Below, piece by piece: positions 24,622 to 33,855 of a stretch of 64,000 nt of DNA; the first letter of the stretch is position 1; the number at the start of each line of letters is the position of its first letter. Made by a program: the position numbers and the translations under genes. The notes below the pieces were generated by a model. It was given only the letters and a program-made list of their open reading frames with translations, made no database searches and was not told where the DNA came from. The DNA lies in assembly GCF_024189295.1 (NCBI RefSeq), contig NZ_JAIZEN010000002.1, positions 1 to 64,000 of the forward strand, read 5' to 3'. Source of the DNA: Halobacillus sp. A1. GTDB lineage: Bacteria > Bacillota > Bacilli > Bacillales > Halobacillaceae.

Positions 24622-24660
24622 TAAAAAGTAGGAAGCCATCACGGCATTCCTACTTTTTTA
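24622..24660 (-). terminator. Terminator of the pst-phoU operon
   Basis: Arms AAAAAGTAGGAA and TTCCTACTTTTT with a short GCC/GGC extension and small loop, then T-rich sequence on the minus strand. The hairpin begins in the phoU stop codon. Confidence 0.85.
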
Positions 24661-25317
24661 TTCGTTCAAGTCGTACGAAACTCCTTTTACCAAGTAAAGA
24701 ATACTCTCTCCAATGTTTGTAATGTGATCTGCAAAACGCTCAATGTATCTAGAAGTATATGCTGTCTGCATAATGTATTGAATTTGATCAGGATTAGTAG
24801 CTGTCAATTCCAATAAATCCTTGGTCACCTGTCCATATAAATTATCTACCTGATCATCTTTTTGAGCTAGCAGTCGAGCGAAGGATATATCTTCTAAATG
24901 GTACCCTTTAATTGCGATATCGACCATTTCTATGGCGATCTTCATCATCTCTTTAATAGAAGGATGGATTGATATAGGATGGTCGTCTCCTAAAAACAGA
25001 GTAGCTTTGGCAATATTCTTTCCATGATCAGCCATGCGTTCTAAATCAGTCGAAATTTTTATAGCAATTATTAGTCTTCTTAAATCGGAGGCAACAGGCT
25101 GTTGTTTTGCAATCATGATCATAGCCGCATCATTAATTCGCTGCTCCTTCTCATTATAAACATAATCATTAGCTATAATATTTTCTGCAGTTGTAAGGTC
25201 GCTGTTATACAGTGCATCTACAGCAGTTCCTAATACTACTTTGGTATCTTCAGCTAATTCCTCAACATCTAATTTCAATTTTTGTAATTCCTCATTAAAA
25301 AAACGTCTTGTCTGCAT
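24658..25317 (-). CDS. phoU: Phosphate uptake regulator PhoU
   Basis: A 219-residue all-helical protein with two PhoU domains, each with the E/DxxxD metal-site motif (LERMADHGKNIAKAT near 95-110, IERFADHITNIGESI near 190-205). PhoU dampens Pst transport and passes phosphate status to the PhoR sensor in many bacteria. B. subtilis itself lacks phoU in its pst operon, so its presence here makes the operon resemble other Firmicutes. It is the last gene of pst, 20 bases after pstB. Confidence 0.93.
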   Translation of the reverse strand: MQTRRFFNEELQKLKLDVEELAEDTKVVLGTAVDALYNSDLTTAENIIANDYVYNEKEQRINDAAMIMIAKQQPVASDLRRLIIAIKISTDLERMADHGKNIAKATLFLGDDHPISIHPSIKEMMKIAIEMVDIAIKGYHLEDISFARLLAQKDDQVDNLYGQVTKDLLELTATNPDQIQYIMQTAYTSRYIERFADHITNIGESILYLVKGVSYDLNE

Positions 25318-25337
25318 CTCCAGTTTCCCCTTTCAAA

Positions 25338-26096
25338 TCACCCGAATTTTCCACTTATATAATCTTCGGTTCGTCTATCTTGAGGGTTAGAAAAAATTCG
25401 ATCTGTATTGTCATACTCTACTAGCTCACCATTTAAGAAAAACGCTGTCCTGTCTGAGACTCTTGAGGCTTGCTGCATATTATGAGTTACAATGATAATT
25501 GTATAATGTTCTTTCAATTCTTGAATGAGCTCTTCGACTCTAAGTGTTGAAATTGGGTCTAAAGCTGAAGTTGGTTCATCCATTAATATGACATCTGGTT
25601 GTGTTGCAATCGCACGAGCAATACAAACCCTTTGTTGTTGTCCGCCAGACAATCCCATTGCGTTACTGTTAAGACGGTCTTTCACTTCGTCCCAGATTGC
25701 AGCCTGCTTTAAACTTTTTTCAACCATTTCATCAAGTACAGACTTCTTTCTAATACCTTGTATTTTTGCACCAAACGCTACATTTTCATAGATAGACTTA
25801 GGAAACGGATTGGGATGTTGGAAAACCATTCCAACTTTAGTTCGTAATTCTTCAGGATGATAACCGGACCTGAAAATATTGTTTCCATAATAGTTTATAT
25901 CTCCGGATAATTTCACACCGGGGACCATTTCAACCATACGATTTAAAGTTTTTAGAAAAGTAGATTTTCCACAGCCTGAAGGTCCGATTATCGCCGTCAC
26001 TTCATTTTCTGGAATATCCATTTTTATTTCATACAAGGCTTGATTATTTCCATACCATAAATTTAAATTTTCAACATTATAAGTGTGATTGTCCAT
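25338..26096 (-). CDS. pstB: Phosphate ABC transporter ATP-binding protein PstB (second)
   Basis: One of two tandem PstB ATPases, 252 residues. Walker A is GPSGCGKST (about 38-46), the PstB-type Q-loop [16 protein letters not shown], the signature [14 protein letters not shown], Walker [13 protein letters not shown] and switch His VTHNMQQA. It hydrolyses ATP to drive phosphate import by PstSCA. It corresponds to B. subtilis PstBB/PstBA; the two copies here share about half their residues. The gap to the first pstB is 72 bases. Confidence 0.93.
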   Translation of the reverse strand: MDNHTYNVENLNLWYGNNQALYEIKMDIPENEVTAIIGPSGCGKSTFLKTLNRMVEMVPGVKLSGDINYYGNNIFRSGYHPEELRTKVGMVFQHPNPFPKSIYENVAFGAKIQGIRKKSVLDEMVEKSLKQAAIWDEVKDRLNSNAMGLSGGQQQRVCIARAIATQPDVILMDEPTSALDPISTLRVEELIQELKEHYTIIIVTHNMQQASRVSDRTAFFLNGELVEYDNTDRIFSNPQDRRTEDYISGKFG

Positions 26097-26168
26097 TCAA
26101 TTCACCCTTTACAAAAATATCCATTAATAAATACACTGTTTGACTTTGAAAATAAGAAGATAACATCA

Positions 26169-27029
26169 TTAACTAAATTTCCCTGAAATATAATCTTCCG
26201 TTCTTTTTTCTCTAGGATTCGTAAACAATCTGGAAGTCTCTCCAAATTCAATCAAATCCCCATTGTACATAAAGGCTGTATTGTCAGAGATTCTAGCTGC
26301 TTGTTCCATATTATGGGTAACTACAGCAATCGTGTAGTGTTTTTTCAATTCCATTATTAAATCTTCTACTTTAGCACTGGAAATAGGATCTAAAGCTGAA
26401 GTAGGTTCATCTAACAATAATACTTTCGGCTTCAAAGCTAACGCTCTGGCTATACATAATCTTTGCTGTTGTCCCCCCGATAGGGATAGGGCCGAATTGT
26501 TAAGTCTATCTTTCGTTTCTTCCCATAGTGCTGCTTGCTTTAGAGAACTTTCTACGATCTCTTCTATTTCATTTTTAGGCTTTTTCATAAATTTCAATGC
26601 GTGGGTAATATTTTGTTTAATAGGCTTAGGAAATGGATTTGGCTCTTGGAACACCATTCCGATTTCTTTACGCAACGTAACAACATCAACTTCTTTTCTT
26701 AAAATATTGAGACCATCATAGTTAATTTCACCTTCATACCTGGCTACACTTATTTGATCGTTCATACGATTAATTGTACGTAAAAGCGTAGATTTTCCAC
26801 AACCTGATGGACCAATGAATGCAGTGACTTTATTTTTTTCGATTGGCATATCTATATTTTTCACTGCTTGATTATCTGCGTAGTACACACTTAAATTCTT
26901 TAGATTCATTAAAGTTTCTGTAGTATTGAATTCTGAAGATTCTGTTCTTATTTCTTTACTCTCTCTTTTCTTCATATTTGGTTTATCATATTCCTGTTCA
27001 TTAATGGTTCTCTTATCCAGCTTAGGCAT
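26169..27029 (-). CDS. pstB: Phosphate ABC transporter ATP-binding protein PstB (first)
   Basis: The first of two tandem PstB ATPases, 286 residues, with an extra charged N-terminal stretch of about 35 residues ([16 protein letters not shown]...) before the ABC domain. Walker [51 protein letters not shown] and VTHNMEQA are all intact. It lies 15 bases after pstA. Whether the long N-terminus is translated is not certain, but no better ribosome binding site follows it. Confidence 0.92.
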   Translation of the reverse strand: MPKLDKRTINEQEYDKPNMKKRESKEIRTESSEFNTTETLMNLKNLSVYYADNQAVKNIDMPIEKNKVTAFIGPSGCGKSTLLRTINRMNDQISVARYEGEINYDGLNILRKEVDVVTLRKEIGMVFQEPNPFPKPIKQNITHALKFMKKPKNEIEEIVESSLKQAALWEETKDRLNNSALSLSGGQQQRLCIARALALKPKVLLLDEPTSALDPISSAKVEDLIMELKKHYTIAVVTHNMEQAARISDNTAFMYNGDLIEFGETSRLFTNPREKRTEDYISGKFS

Positions 27030-27043
27030 TGTTTATCCCCTTC

Positions 27044-27931
27044 CTATTTAGAACCTGTGATTTTATTGAAGATAATATTGCCAACAACACGGGCAGTGAC
27101 ATTAAAAATAAGGACAAAGATAATCAGTACAGCTGCTGAACCTGCGGCAATTTCATCTACATCGGGCATAATCCCTTGCGAATTAACCTTCCAAATGTGC
27201 ACAGATAATGTTTCTGCCGAACGGAAGGGATTTAAAGGTGAATTATTATCGAACGGATTCCAAGTATCGAATTGTAACCTGTTTGTAGAAAGGCCGGCAG
27301 TAAACAATAACGCAGCCGCTTCGCCAAAAATACGACCTGCAGACAGCAAAATACCTGTTAGTATACCAGGGAACGCGGCAGGTACTAAAACCGTTTTAAC
27401 CGTATGCCAATGAGTGATTCCCAAAGCTAAGCTGGCATTTTTTTGTTTGACAGGAACTGAACGAATAGAATCCTCCGTGACCCTTACGATGATAGGCAGA
27501 TTAAACACGGTTAACGCGAGGGCACCGGCAATAATTGAATATCCCAGCCCCATATACTGTACAAATATAAGCAAGCCGAACATCCCTACAACTATAGAAG
27601 GTAATGATGATAATACTTCAACACTTGTACGGATAACATTTGTTAATTTTCCAGGTCTGGCGTACTCCGCTAAATAAATACCTCCCAGTACCCCTAAAGG
27701 TGCTGAAAGCAAGAGGGTGACTATTAGAATATAAAACGAATTCCAAAGCTGGTTTTTTATTCCTCCGCCTGCCATAGCCGAACTAGAATCAGACGTTAAG
27801 AAATCCATATCTACTTCAGACAAACCGTTAGTCAATATATATCCCAACAAATACACCAATGTGGCAGTCATAATGACGGCACATGATACAAATACTGTTG
27901 TTGCTATCTTATTCGTTAATCTTCTATTCAT
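27044..27931 (-). CDS. pstA: Phosphate ABC transporter permease PstA
   Basis: A six-helix permease (about 295 residues from ATG 27931) that with PstC forms the phosphate channel. I chose this start because AAGGAGG lies nine bases upstream; the open frame extends 28 codons further into pstC without a site. The EAA loop that contacts PstB reads SLALGITHWHTVKTVLVPAAFPG (region about 180-205). The start overlaps the pstC stop by one base (TAATG). Confidence 0.94.
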   Translation of the reverse strand: MNRRLTNKIATTVFVSCAVIMTATLVYLLGYILTNGLSEVDMDFLTSDSSSAMAGGGIKNQLWNSFYILIVTLLLSAPLGVLGGIYLAEYARPGKLTNVIRTSVEVLSSLPSIVVGMFGLLIFVQYMGLGYSIIAGALALTVFNLPIIVRVTEDSIRSVPVKQKNASLALGITHWHTVKTVLVPAAFPGILTGILLSAGRIFGEAAALLFTAGLSTNRLQFDTWNPFDNNSPLNPFRSAETLSVHIWKVNSQGIMPDVDEIAAGSAAVLIIFVLIFNVTARVVGNIIFNKITGSK

Positions 27932-28851
27932 TAGATTTTCCTCCTTGAGGACACAAAACGTATAATTATTATGAATACATAAGACATTATCAATAAAATA
28001 AGGCCTAGTGACCATAATAAACTGTTATGAACACTTCCATACGTAGTGTGGGGCATGTCGAGTGTAATTATAGATGTAAGGGTAGCAGCAGAATCTAGTA
28101 GAGATTCCGGTAATCCTTTGACATTCCCGATAACCATTTGCACTGCTAACGCTTCTCCAAATGCTCTCGCCATCCCAAGTACAATAGCTGTCATTAAAGA
28201 AGGCAAAGCTGCTGGAATAATGACTTTATAAATAGTCTGCCATCTAGTAGCACCTAAACCATATGAAGCATCTTTTATATCACTAGGAATAGCTTTTATC
28301 GCATCAGCAGAAATACTAGTAATTGTAGGCAGTATCATTACACCTACCACGATCATACCTGCTAATAAGCTAAACCCTAAACCTCCTACATGGTTTCTAA
28401 TAAGAGGAACAATAACCGTCACACCTATTAAACCGTAAACTACTGAAGGGATCCCTACAAGAATCTCAATTACTGGCTGTAGGAATTTTTGCCCCCATTT
28501 TTTTGCTATTTCCGTCATAAATATGGCACTGCCAATTCCTAGTGGCGCTGCAAACAAAGCTGCCAGAAAGGTAACCGCAAATGAGCCAAAAATAAACGCA
28601 AAGGCTCCACTGTTTTCAGTACCATCCCAGCCTGTAGTAGTAAGGAAATTCCATAGACTGACGTCATATACAAAAAATGTTCTTATTCCTTTGTAACCAA
28701 GAAAAACCGTTATAGCAATAGTCGCTATAATCACAATAACTGCACTTGTAAAGACTAAAAATTTTCCGCGACCCTCGTTTTTTTTACTTGAAGAATTATT
28801 ACTCTTCAGTAACCTATGATTGTTTGTCTCAGACTTCTGAGCATTTGCCAT
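27931..28851 (-). CDS. pstC: Phosphate ABC transporter permease PstC
   Basis: A 306-residue permease with six helices, preceded by an N-terminal cytoplasmic stretch of about 28 basic and polar residues (QKSETNNHRLLKSNNSSSKK). The EAA-loop sequence YGLGATRWQTIYKVIIPAAL is near 200-220. TAGGAGGAG precedes the ATG. It follows pstS across a 145-base gap with a hairpin, which probably lowers permease expression relative to the binding protein. Confidence 0.94.
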   Translation of the reverse strand: MANAQKSETNNHRLLKSNNSSSKKNEGRGKFLVFTSAVIVIIATIAITVFLGYKGIRTFFVYDVSLWNFLTTTGWDGTENSGAFAFIFGSFAVTFLAALFAAPLGIGSAIFMTEIAKKWGQKFLQPVIEILVGIPSVVYGLIGVTVIVPLIRNHVGGLGFSLLAGMIVVGVMILPTITSISADAIKAIPSDIKDASYGLGATRWQTIYKVIIPAALPSLMTAIVLGMARAFGEALAVQMVIGNVKGLPESLLDSAATLTSIITLDMPHTTYGSVHNSLLWSLGLILLIMSYVFIIIIRFVSSRRKI

Positions 28852-28905
28852 AAATACTCCTCCTAAAGCATGGGAAATGGGCTGAACCGTAACAGTTTAC
28901 CTACT

Positions 28906-28935
28906 GAATACAGAAGGATACTTCCTTCCCTATTC
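28906..28935 (-). other. Intercistronic hairpin between pstS and pstC
   Basis: GAATA-GG-GAAGG and CCTTC-TG-TATTC can form a two-part stem around a six-base loop. No T-run follows on the minus strand, so this is more likely an RNA stabiliser or partial attenuator than a full terminator. Confidence 0.45.
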
Positions 28936-28996
28936 GGAATGGTTTCACTATTTGGTCAACCCTGGAGATTTCCCTATTAAAATCTTAATTTTTTAT

Positions 28997-29917
28997 TTAC
29001 TCAACCTCAGATTCGTTACCTTCAGCATCACGCTCTACTTCCATGTTCGTAGAAGCGATGTAACCCTGATCAGGTACAATAGAGCTTTGAACTTCATCAC
29101 TCATCATATAATCAAGGAATTCTTTTGTAAGTCCTTCAGGCTCGCCGTTTGTATAGCTGTGCTGATAAGCCCATACCGGGAATTCACCTGTCTCTACATT
29201 TTCACTTGTTGGTTCTACACCATCAATACCTAGTGGGATAGTGTCGTCATTACCTTCAAAGTAAGCGAATGATAGATAGCCTACTGCGCCAGGAGTTTCA
29301 TTGATAATTTGTTGTACTCGGTTTGAAGAATCTTCTGTTATTCCTTCAGCTGGAGTTTCGCCATCTAAAGCAAATTCGTTAAATGTAGCACGTGTACCTG
29401 ATCCATCCGGACGGTTTACAAGTGTAATCTCTTGATCTGCTCCACCAACTTCTGACCAGTTAGTGATTTCACCCATGAAAATCGCTTTTAAGTCTTCCAT
29501 TGACAAATCTTCAACTCCAACTTCTGGATGAGCTGCTGCAGTCATTCCTACAACTGCTACTTTATGGTCTACTAGTTCTTCAGCATCGATATCTTCTTTA
29601 GATTCCGCAAAATAGTCAGCGTTACCGATATCAAAGTTACCTGCCGCAACTTCACTTAACCCGGTTCCGCTTCCTCCGCCTTGAACGTCGATTTGTGCAT
29701 CAGGGTTTTCTTCCATGAAAGTCTCTGCTGCTGCTGCCACAAGCGGCTGCATAGCACTAGAACCACCGACCACAATCTCACCTGAAGCTCCTTCTTCTTC
29801 TGTTCCTTCATCTTCTGAACCTGTGTCTTCTTCATCGGAAGAACCACCACATGCTGCAAGTACTCCGACTACCAGCATTAAAGCGAATAGTAGTGCTAAT
29901 CTTTTGAAACTCTTCAT
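28997..29917 (-). CDS. pstS: Phosphate-binding lipoprotein PstS
   Basis: The high-affinity phosphate receptor of the Pst system, tethered outside the membrane. Its lipoprotein signal is MKSFKRLALLFALMLVVGVL followed by the lipobox AAC, with the acylated Cys at 23. A very acidic linker (SSDEEDTGSEDEGTEEEG) follows, then phosphate-binding residues in GGSSAMQP and GGGSGTGLSEV, and RPDGSGTRATF. At 306 residues it is of normal length; its excess of Asp and Glu is typical of proteins exposed to high salt. A four-repeat PhoP box lies upstream. Confidence 0.94.
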   Translation of the reverse strand: MKSFKRLALLFALMLVVGVLAACGGSSDEEDTGSEDEGTEEEGASGEIVVGGSSAMQPLVAAAAETFMEENPDAQIDVQGGGSGTGLSEVAAGNFDIGNADYFAESKEDIDAEELVDHKVAVVGMTAAAHPEVGVEDLSMEDLKAIFMGEITNWSEVGGADQEITLVNRPDGSGTRATFNEFALDGETPAEGITEDSSNRVQQIINETPGAVGYLSFAYFEGNDDTIPLGIDGVEPTSENVETGEFPVWAYQHSYTNGEPEGLTKEFLDYMMSDEVQSSIVPDQGYIASTNMEVERDAEGNESEVE

Positions 29918-29978
29918 TCTTAAATCCCCCTACTTTATCTAGTGTTATGGATGATGGCTTGGCCAACTCACAATTCAT

Positions 29979-30032
29979 ATATTAAAGGGAGAGTTTTAAG
30001 GACATATGAAAGCAACGTAAAGGTTTTGTAAA
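29979..30032 (-). promoter_or_regulatory. PhoP-dependent promoter of pst: four TT-N-A-C-A-like repeats plus -10
   Basis: On the minus strand TTTACA, TTTACG, TTCATA and TTAAAA (30032-29994) are each separated by exactly five bases, the 11-base periodicity of Bacillus PhoP boxes. Nine bases further is TAATAT (29984-29979) as a -10, with no -35. This matches the architecture of the PhoP-activated pstS promoter of B. subtilis. The TSS would be near 29972, about 55 bases before pstS. The rest of the gap to 30238 shows nothing else I can name. Confidence 0.75.
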
Positions 30033-30237
30033 CCTGGTGATTTCTGTGTATATAAAGAGCCTGCATCGACTTAATCAAATGATTTCACAACTTCTTCAGG
30101 CATTATCAAAGGCTTTTGAGAGGAAAGAAACTCCTAACTATCTATTCAAATAGCTATGTAAAATGTAGTTGTTTTTATATAGCACTTACTCAAACTGCCA
30201 ACTTAAAAGGAACAAACCCTTCTCTTGAAAAATATAA

Positions 30238-30266
30238 AAAGAGCGATGCGCTATGCATCACTCTAC
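30238..30266 (-). terminator. Terminator of pbpA
   Basis: On the minus strand AGAGTGATGC and GCATCGCTCT form a hairpin followed by TTTTTATA. It overlaps the last codons of the pbpA frame. Confidence 0.75.
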
Positions 30267-32423
30267 TTCTTCTGACTGTTCTTCAGCAATTTCGTCTTGT
30301 TCAGTCAACTCTTGATTTATTCCATTTTCATCTCGTTCTTTTTTTAACTCGAAATAAGCATCCATGATACGCCTGCCTATATCTCCATTGATGCTAGTGT
30401 TGGCATTTTCTCCTGTGTTAGGAGCCATCACAGAGAAAGCTACTTCGGGATCATCGTAAGGTGCGTAGCCTACAAGCGTAAGGTTCAATGTATCATGTTT
30501 TATTGGATCCCCTTCAGAGTCTCTCAGTATTTCTCCATCTTCATCTCTTTCATTAACTGAGGTTTGGGCCGTCCCCGTTTTTCCAGCTGCCTCATAATCA
30601 GCACCGCTGAAATAGCCGCTGGCTGTTCCGCCTGGAAGAAACACATCGCGGAACGCTTCTTGCACCCTGGTGATATCTTCTTCATCCATCGTTAATTGGT
30701 TCATTACTTCAGTATCATTTTTATTATACAGCGGACCTAATCCCTGTTCATCATGGTTAGGATTGTGAACCTCTTTAACAAATTTAGGACGTACTCTTTT
30801 TCCTCCGTTAGCGATTGTGGAAACATACTGATTCAACTGCATAGCCGTATAGTTTCCATACTGACCAATCGTGTAATACAAAATATTTCCTGTTGGAGGG
30901 TTATCCGCTCCTCTAAACCCAATCGCCTCATAAGGAAAATCGATCCCTGTCTCTACTCCAAGTCCGAATTGATTGAAGTGGTATACTAATCTGTCCAGTG
31001 TATCATCTCTTAGTTGCAAAGATTGTCCTCTTTGATAGTTTCCTTCACCCATCCATATCGCTATATAAGCCATATAAATGTTGGATGATTTTTGCAACGC
31101 CTGACGGTAATTCACTGTACCAATATTAGAAGAGTACGAACTGAATTCCGGAGTTGAAGCAATTTTTATTGGGCTGTCATTCACAACAGTGGAAGGAGTG
31201 ATCACACCTTCTTCAAGGCCGGTCAGCACGGTTGCCCCTTTAACTGTTGAACCGGGTTCGTAAGCATTATAGACAGCCTGATAGCCTGCATCGGAAACCT
31301 TTTCCTCTCCACTTTCTCGATCTCGGTTATACTGTTTCCCAGAGACCGCCAGCACTTCTCCGTTATTCGGATCCGACATGACCACAATGGCGTTTTCCAT
31401 AAATCTGTTTTCCTGAGGTTCAGATTCTATCGCTTTAATCAGTTCTTCTTCGACAATATCATCCACTTTTTCCTGCAGCTCGATATCTAACGAAAGCATA
31501 AGATCTTTTCCACGAGAGCCTTCTCTTACAACTTCCGTATCGATGACATTGTTATCACTGTCTGTAGTATACTGCACTTTTTCTTTCGTGCCCCGAAGAA
31601 CATCTTCATACTGCTCTTCTAGCCCGCTCGTTCCTACCCGATCATTACGGCTGTAATCCAATGACATGTAATATTCTTCTTCATCACTAGGTATCCCTTG
31701 ATCACTGGTGGTAATCGCCCCGACAAAGCTTCTGAAGGTATCATCATAAGGAAAGTCTCGGTTCCAATCTGACGTTACATTAATTCCAGGCAGTTCGGAT
31801 AAGTGTTCGGCGACAGTAGAATATTCTTCTTGAGAAATTTCAGCGTTTTTTACTACATGCGGAGATAATGTATACGCTTGATCTAATTCTTTTTTAATTG
31901 CGATGATTTCCTTCGTTTCGTCGTCCATTCCTTCAATTTCTTCTTCGTTTATGCTGTCCAATTGAGCCTGATAGACTTCCCCATTGTCTAAATCCGCGAT
32001 TTCTTCTTCAGATAACCGTCCTGTAATTTCTTCTTCGTTTTTCAGGAAAAAGTATTCCTTTAAATCACGTTCTGTCAATTGATCCTCGAATTCCATATCA
32101 ATATATTCGGCCATCGTTTCAGCAAGTTCCATACGGTCTTCGGGCTGAACGCCTTTTGGAGGTGTATATGTAATAGAATGTAACGGTATGTTATTAACGA
32201 GCACCCGACCGTACCTGTCATACATTTCCCCCCTAGGTACGGGGATGGTCGTTGTTGTGTTTTCCGTCCGGTCAATCTTTTCCTGGGCAGACTCCCCTGT
32301 TAATATTTGCACGACACCCAACTGCAGAATCAGGCCGGCAAATAATAAAAAAACGATAAAAAAGATTATGTTCAACCTTAAAGGCAGGTGTGATTTTTTT
32401 CTATAGCTTTTCTTCTTCCCCAT
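30258..32423 (-). CDS. pbpA: Class B penicillin-binding protein 2 (PBP2a/PbpA type, elongation transpeptidase)
   Basis: A bitopic transpeptidase of 721 residues that cross-links peptidoglycan in the side wall, working with a SEDS polymerase such as RodA. One transmembrane helix (about 18-42) is followed by the dimerisation domain starting VPRGEMYDRYGRVLVNN and the transpeptidase domain. Active-site motifs are S-T-V-K (S392), S-S-N (446-448) and K-T-G-T (615-618). I chose ATG 32423, with GGGAGAGGAA upstream. The C-terminal tail and the ectodomain are rich in Asp/Glu. It leads on from the MFS gene, with six bases between the open frames. Confidence 0.93.
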   Translation of the reverse strand: MGKKKSYRKKSHLPLRLNIIFFIVFLLFAGLILQLGVVQILTGESAQEKIDRTENTTTTIPVPRGEMYDRYGRVLVNNIPLHSITYTPPKGVQPEDRMELAETMAEYIDMEFEDQLTERDLKEYFFLKNEEEITGRLSEEEIADLDNGEVYQAQLDSINEEEIEGMDDETKEIIAIKKELDQAYTLSPHVVKNAEISQEEYSTVAEHLSELPGINVTSDWNRDFPYDDTFRSFVGAITTSDQGIPSDEEEYYMSLDYSRNDRVGTSGLEEQYEDVLRGTKEKVQYTTDSDNNVIDTEVVREGSRGKDLMLSLDIELQEKVDDIVEEELIKAIESEPQENRFMENAIVVMSDPNNGEVLAVSGKQYNRDRESGEEKVSDAGYQAVYNAYEPGSTVKGATVLTGLEEGVITPSTVVNDSPIKIASTPEFSSYSSNIGTVNYRQALQKSSNIYMAYIAIWMGEGNYQRGQSLQLRDDTLDRLVYHFNQFGLGVETGIDFPYEAIGFRGADNPPTGNILYYTIGQYGNYTAMQLNQYVSTIANGGKRVRPKFVKEVHNPNHDEQGLGPLYNKNDTEVMNQLTMDEEDITRVQEAFRDVFLPGGTASGYFSGADYEAAGKTGTAQTSVNERDEDGEILRDSEGDPIKHDTLNLTLVGYAPYDDPEVAFSVMAPNTGENANTSINGDIGRRIMDAYFELKKERDENGINQELTEQDEIAEEQSEEVE

Positions 32424-32513
32424 GGGTTCCTCTCCCTTGTTACGTGAGTTTCCATGATATAGTATACCATCTTTCAATGACTGAAAGACAGGAGAAAAGC
32501 ATATCAAATTTAA

Positions 32514-33749
32514 TCAATTCTGCGGTGATTCTTTCGTTTTAAACTGAATGTCTTTAATAAAAAAGTATATGAAAAAGTGTCCTCCCCCTACAATTAACAG
32601 AATATATGGGATTCCCGTTTCTGGCGGGATAAATACAATCGCCAATAAAAAAACGAGAATCGACAGGACCCTTCCTGCATTCAGAAAAATTTCCCTGACC
32701 ACGATATACTCAATTCGCATTTCCCCCGCATTCCAAGATTTCCCGATTACGTCGTACGTTAATGATTGATAGGGAACGTAAAGCATCGGAAAGAACACAC
32801 CGGCTACCGCTCCATAAAATAGTAATAACGATAAACTGTCTCCTAAAAGCAGCAGAAGGACAGAAAGATACAGCGATAATCCTGCATAAAAAATTGCCTT
32901 TTTACGACGCCTCGGTTTCACCCATCGTGTACACAAAAAGAAAAACAGAAATGCAAATCCCGAGTAAACTAAATTAAATACACCTAATGTGAACTCACTT
33001 CGCGTCAATAAAAAAATCCAAATAGAAACAGCGAAAAGAAATGTTCCTTCCCTAAAACCTTGAGACACATGAGCTTTTAAAATTTGGTTCCAATTCGAAT
33101 TATACTTTCTTTCTAGTAATATTCTTCTGAAAGAAAAATTCCCCCTGGCTTTTCTTCGCGACAGTCCAAAGCTGATAAACACAGCTAAAATAAAAAAACT
33201 GAACGAAATGGCGAAGATGACAGTATAGCCTGTCAATTGATCAAGACGCGATATGACATATCCAGCGAATAATGGACCTGTCATACCTCCAAAGGATTGC
33301 AATACACCTAAAAATCCATTAAAGAAATCTCTTGTATCTGGTTCTGTAATTTCGAACGTCAGAACATTGTAAGCCAGCCAATAAAATCCATAGCCAATAC
33401 CTAACAGTGATCCAAGCAAAATGTTATAATCGGCTGCCTTTTCCCCTATTATCAAAACGGATAGGAAAAACAGCGATAGTACGATGACCCCAGCCCGTAG
33501 AACAATAACCCGATCAATTCTCTTGGCACACTTCCCTGCCAAAACGAATGTCAAGGGCTGTAATACATATATGCTGAGATTATAGAGAGCGATATCAGTG
33601 TAACTGTTCGACTGCTTCCATAAATATATATTTACAAAAGTACTGGATAAAAAGATGCCTAGAGAGTATAGTCCCCCTATTAATAGCAGAAAAATTAAAT
33701 CTTTGGAAACATTTTCTTTATTTAACCACACTTTCAACATTGTGAGCAT
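32514..33749 (-). CDS. yqgE: Major facilitator superfamily transporter (YqgE-like)
   Basis: An integral membrane protein of about 411 residues with 10-12 helices of the MFS type (GIGYGFYWLAYNVLTFEIT near 125-145, FNGFLGVLQSFGGMTGPLFAG region near 155-175). Its position directly before pbpA and near sodA matches B. subtilis yqgE, whose substrate is unknown. The start ATG 33749 has AAAGGAG about 10 bases upstream; a start eight codons earlier lacks a site. No substrate can be assigned from sequence. Confidence 0.8.
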   Translation of the reverse strand: MLTMLKVWLNKENVSKDLIFLLLIGGLYSLGIFLSSTFVNIYLWKQSNSYTDIALYNLSIYVLQPLTFVLAGKCAKRIDRVIVLRAGVIVLSLFFLSVLIIGEKAADYNILLGSLLGIGYGFYWLAYNVLTFEITEPDTRDFFNGFLGVLQSFGGMTGPLFAGYVISRLDQLTGYTVIFAISFSFFILAVFISFGLSRRKARGNFSFRRILLERKYNSNWNQILKAHVSQGFREGTFLFAVSIWIFLLTRSEFTLGVFNLVYSGFAFLFFFLCTRWVKPRRRKKAIFYAGLSLYLSVLLLLLGDSLSLLLFYGAVAGVFFPMLYVPYQSLTYDVIGKSWNAGEMRIEYIVVREIFLNAGRVLSILVFLLAIVFIPPETGIPYILLIVGGGHFFIYFFIKDIQFKTKESPQN

Positions 33750-33810
33750 AATTGTATATCTCCTTTTACCCATCTGTTCTTAGTGTAATCAGAACAAATT
33801 TAGATATACA

Positions 33811-33845
33811 AAAAGAAGGGAACAGATTAGCATCTGTCCCCTTCA
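33811..33845 (-). terminator. Terminator of sodA
   Basis: GAAGGGGACAGAT and ATCTGTTCCCTTC form a long hairpin with a four-base loop, followed on the minus strand by five T. It lies 11 bases past the sodA stop. Confidence 0.85.
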
Positions 33846-33855
33846 CTCACCATTA

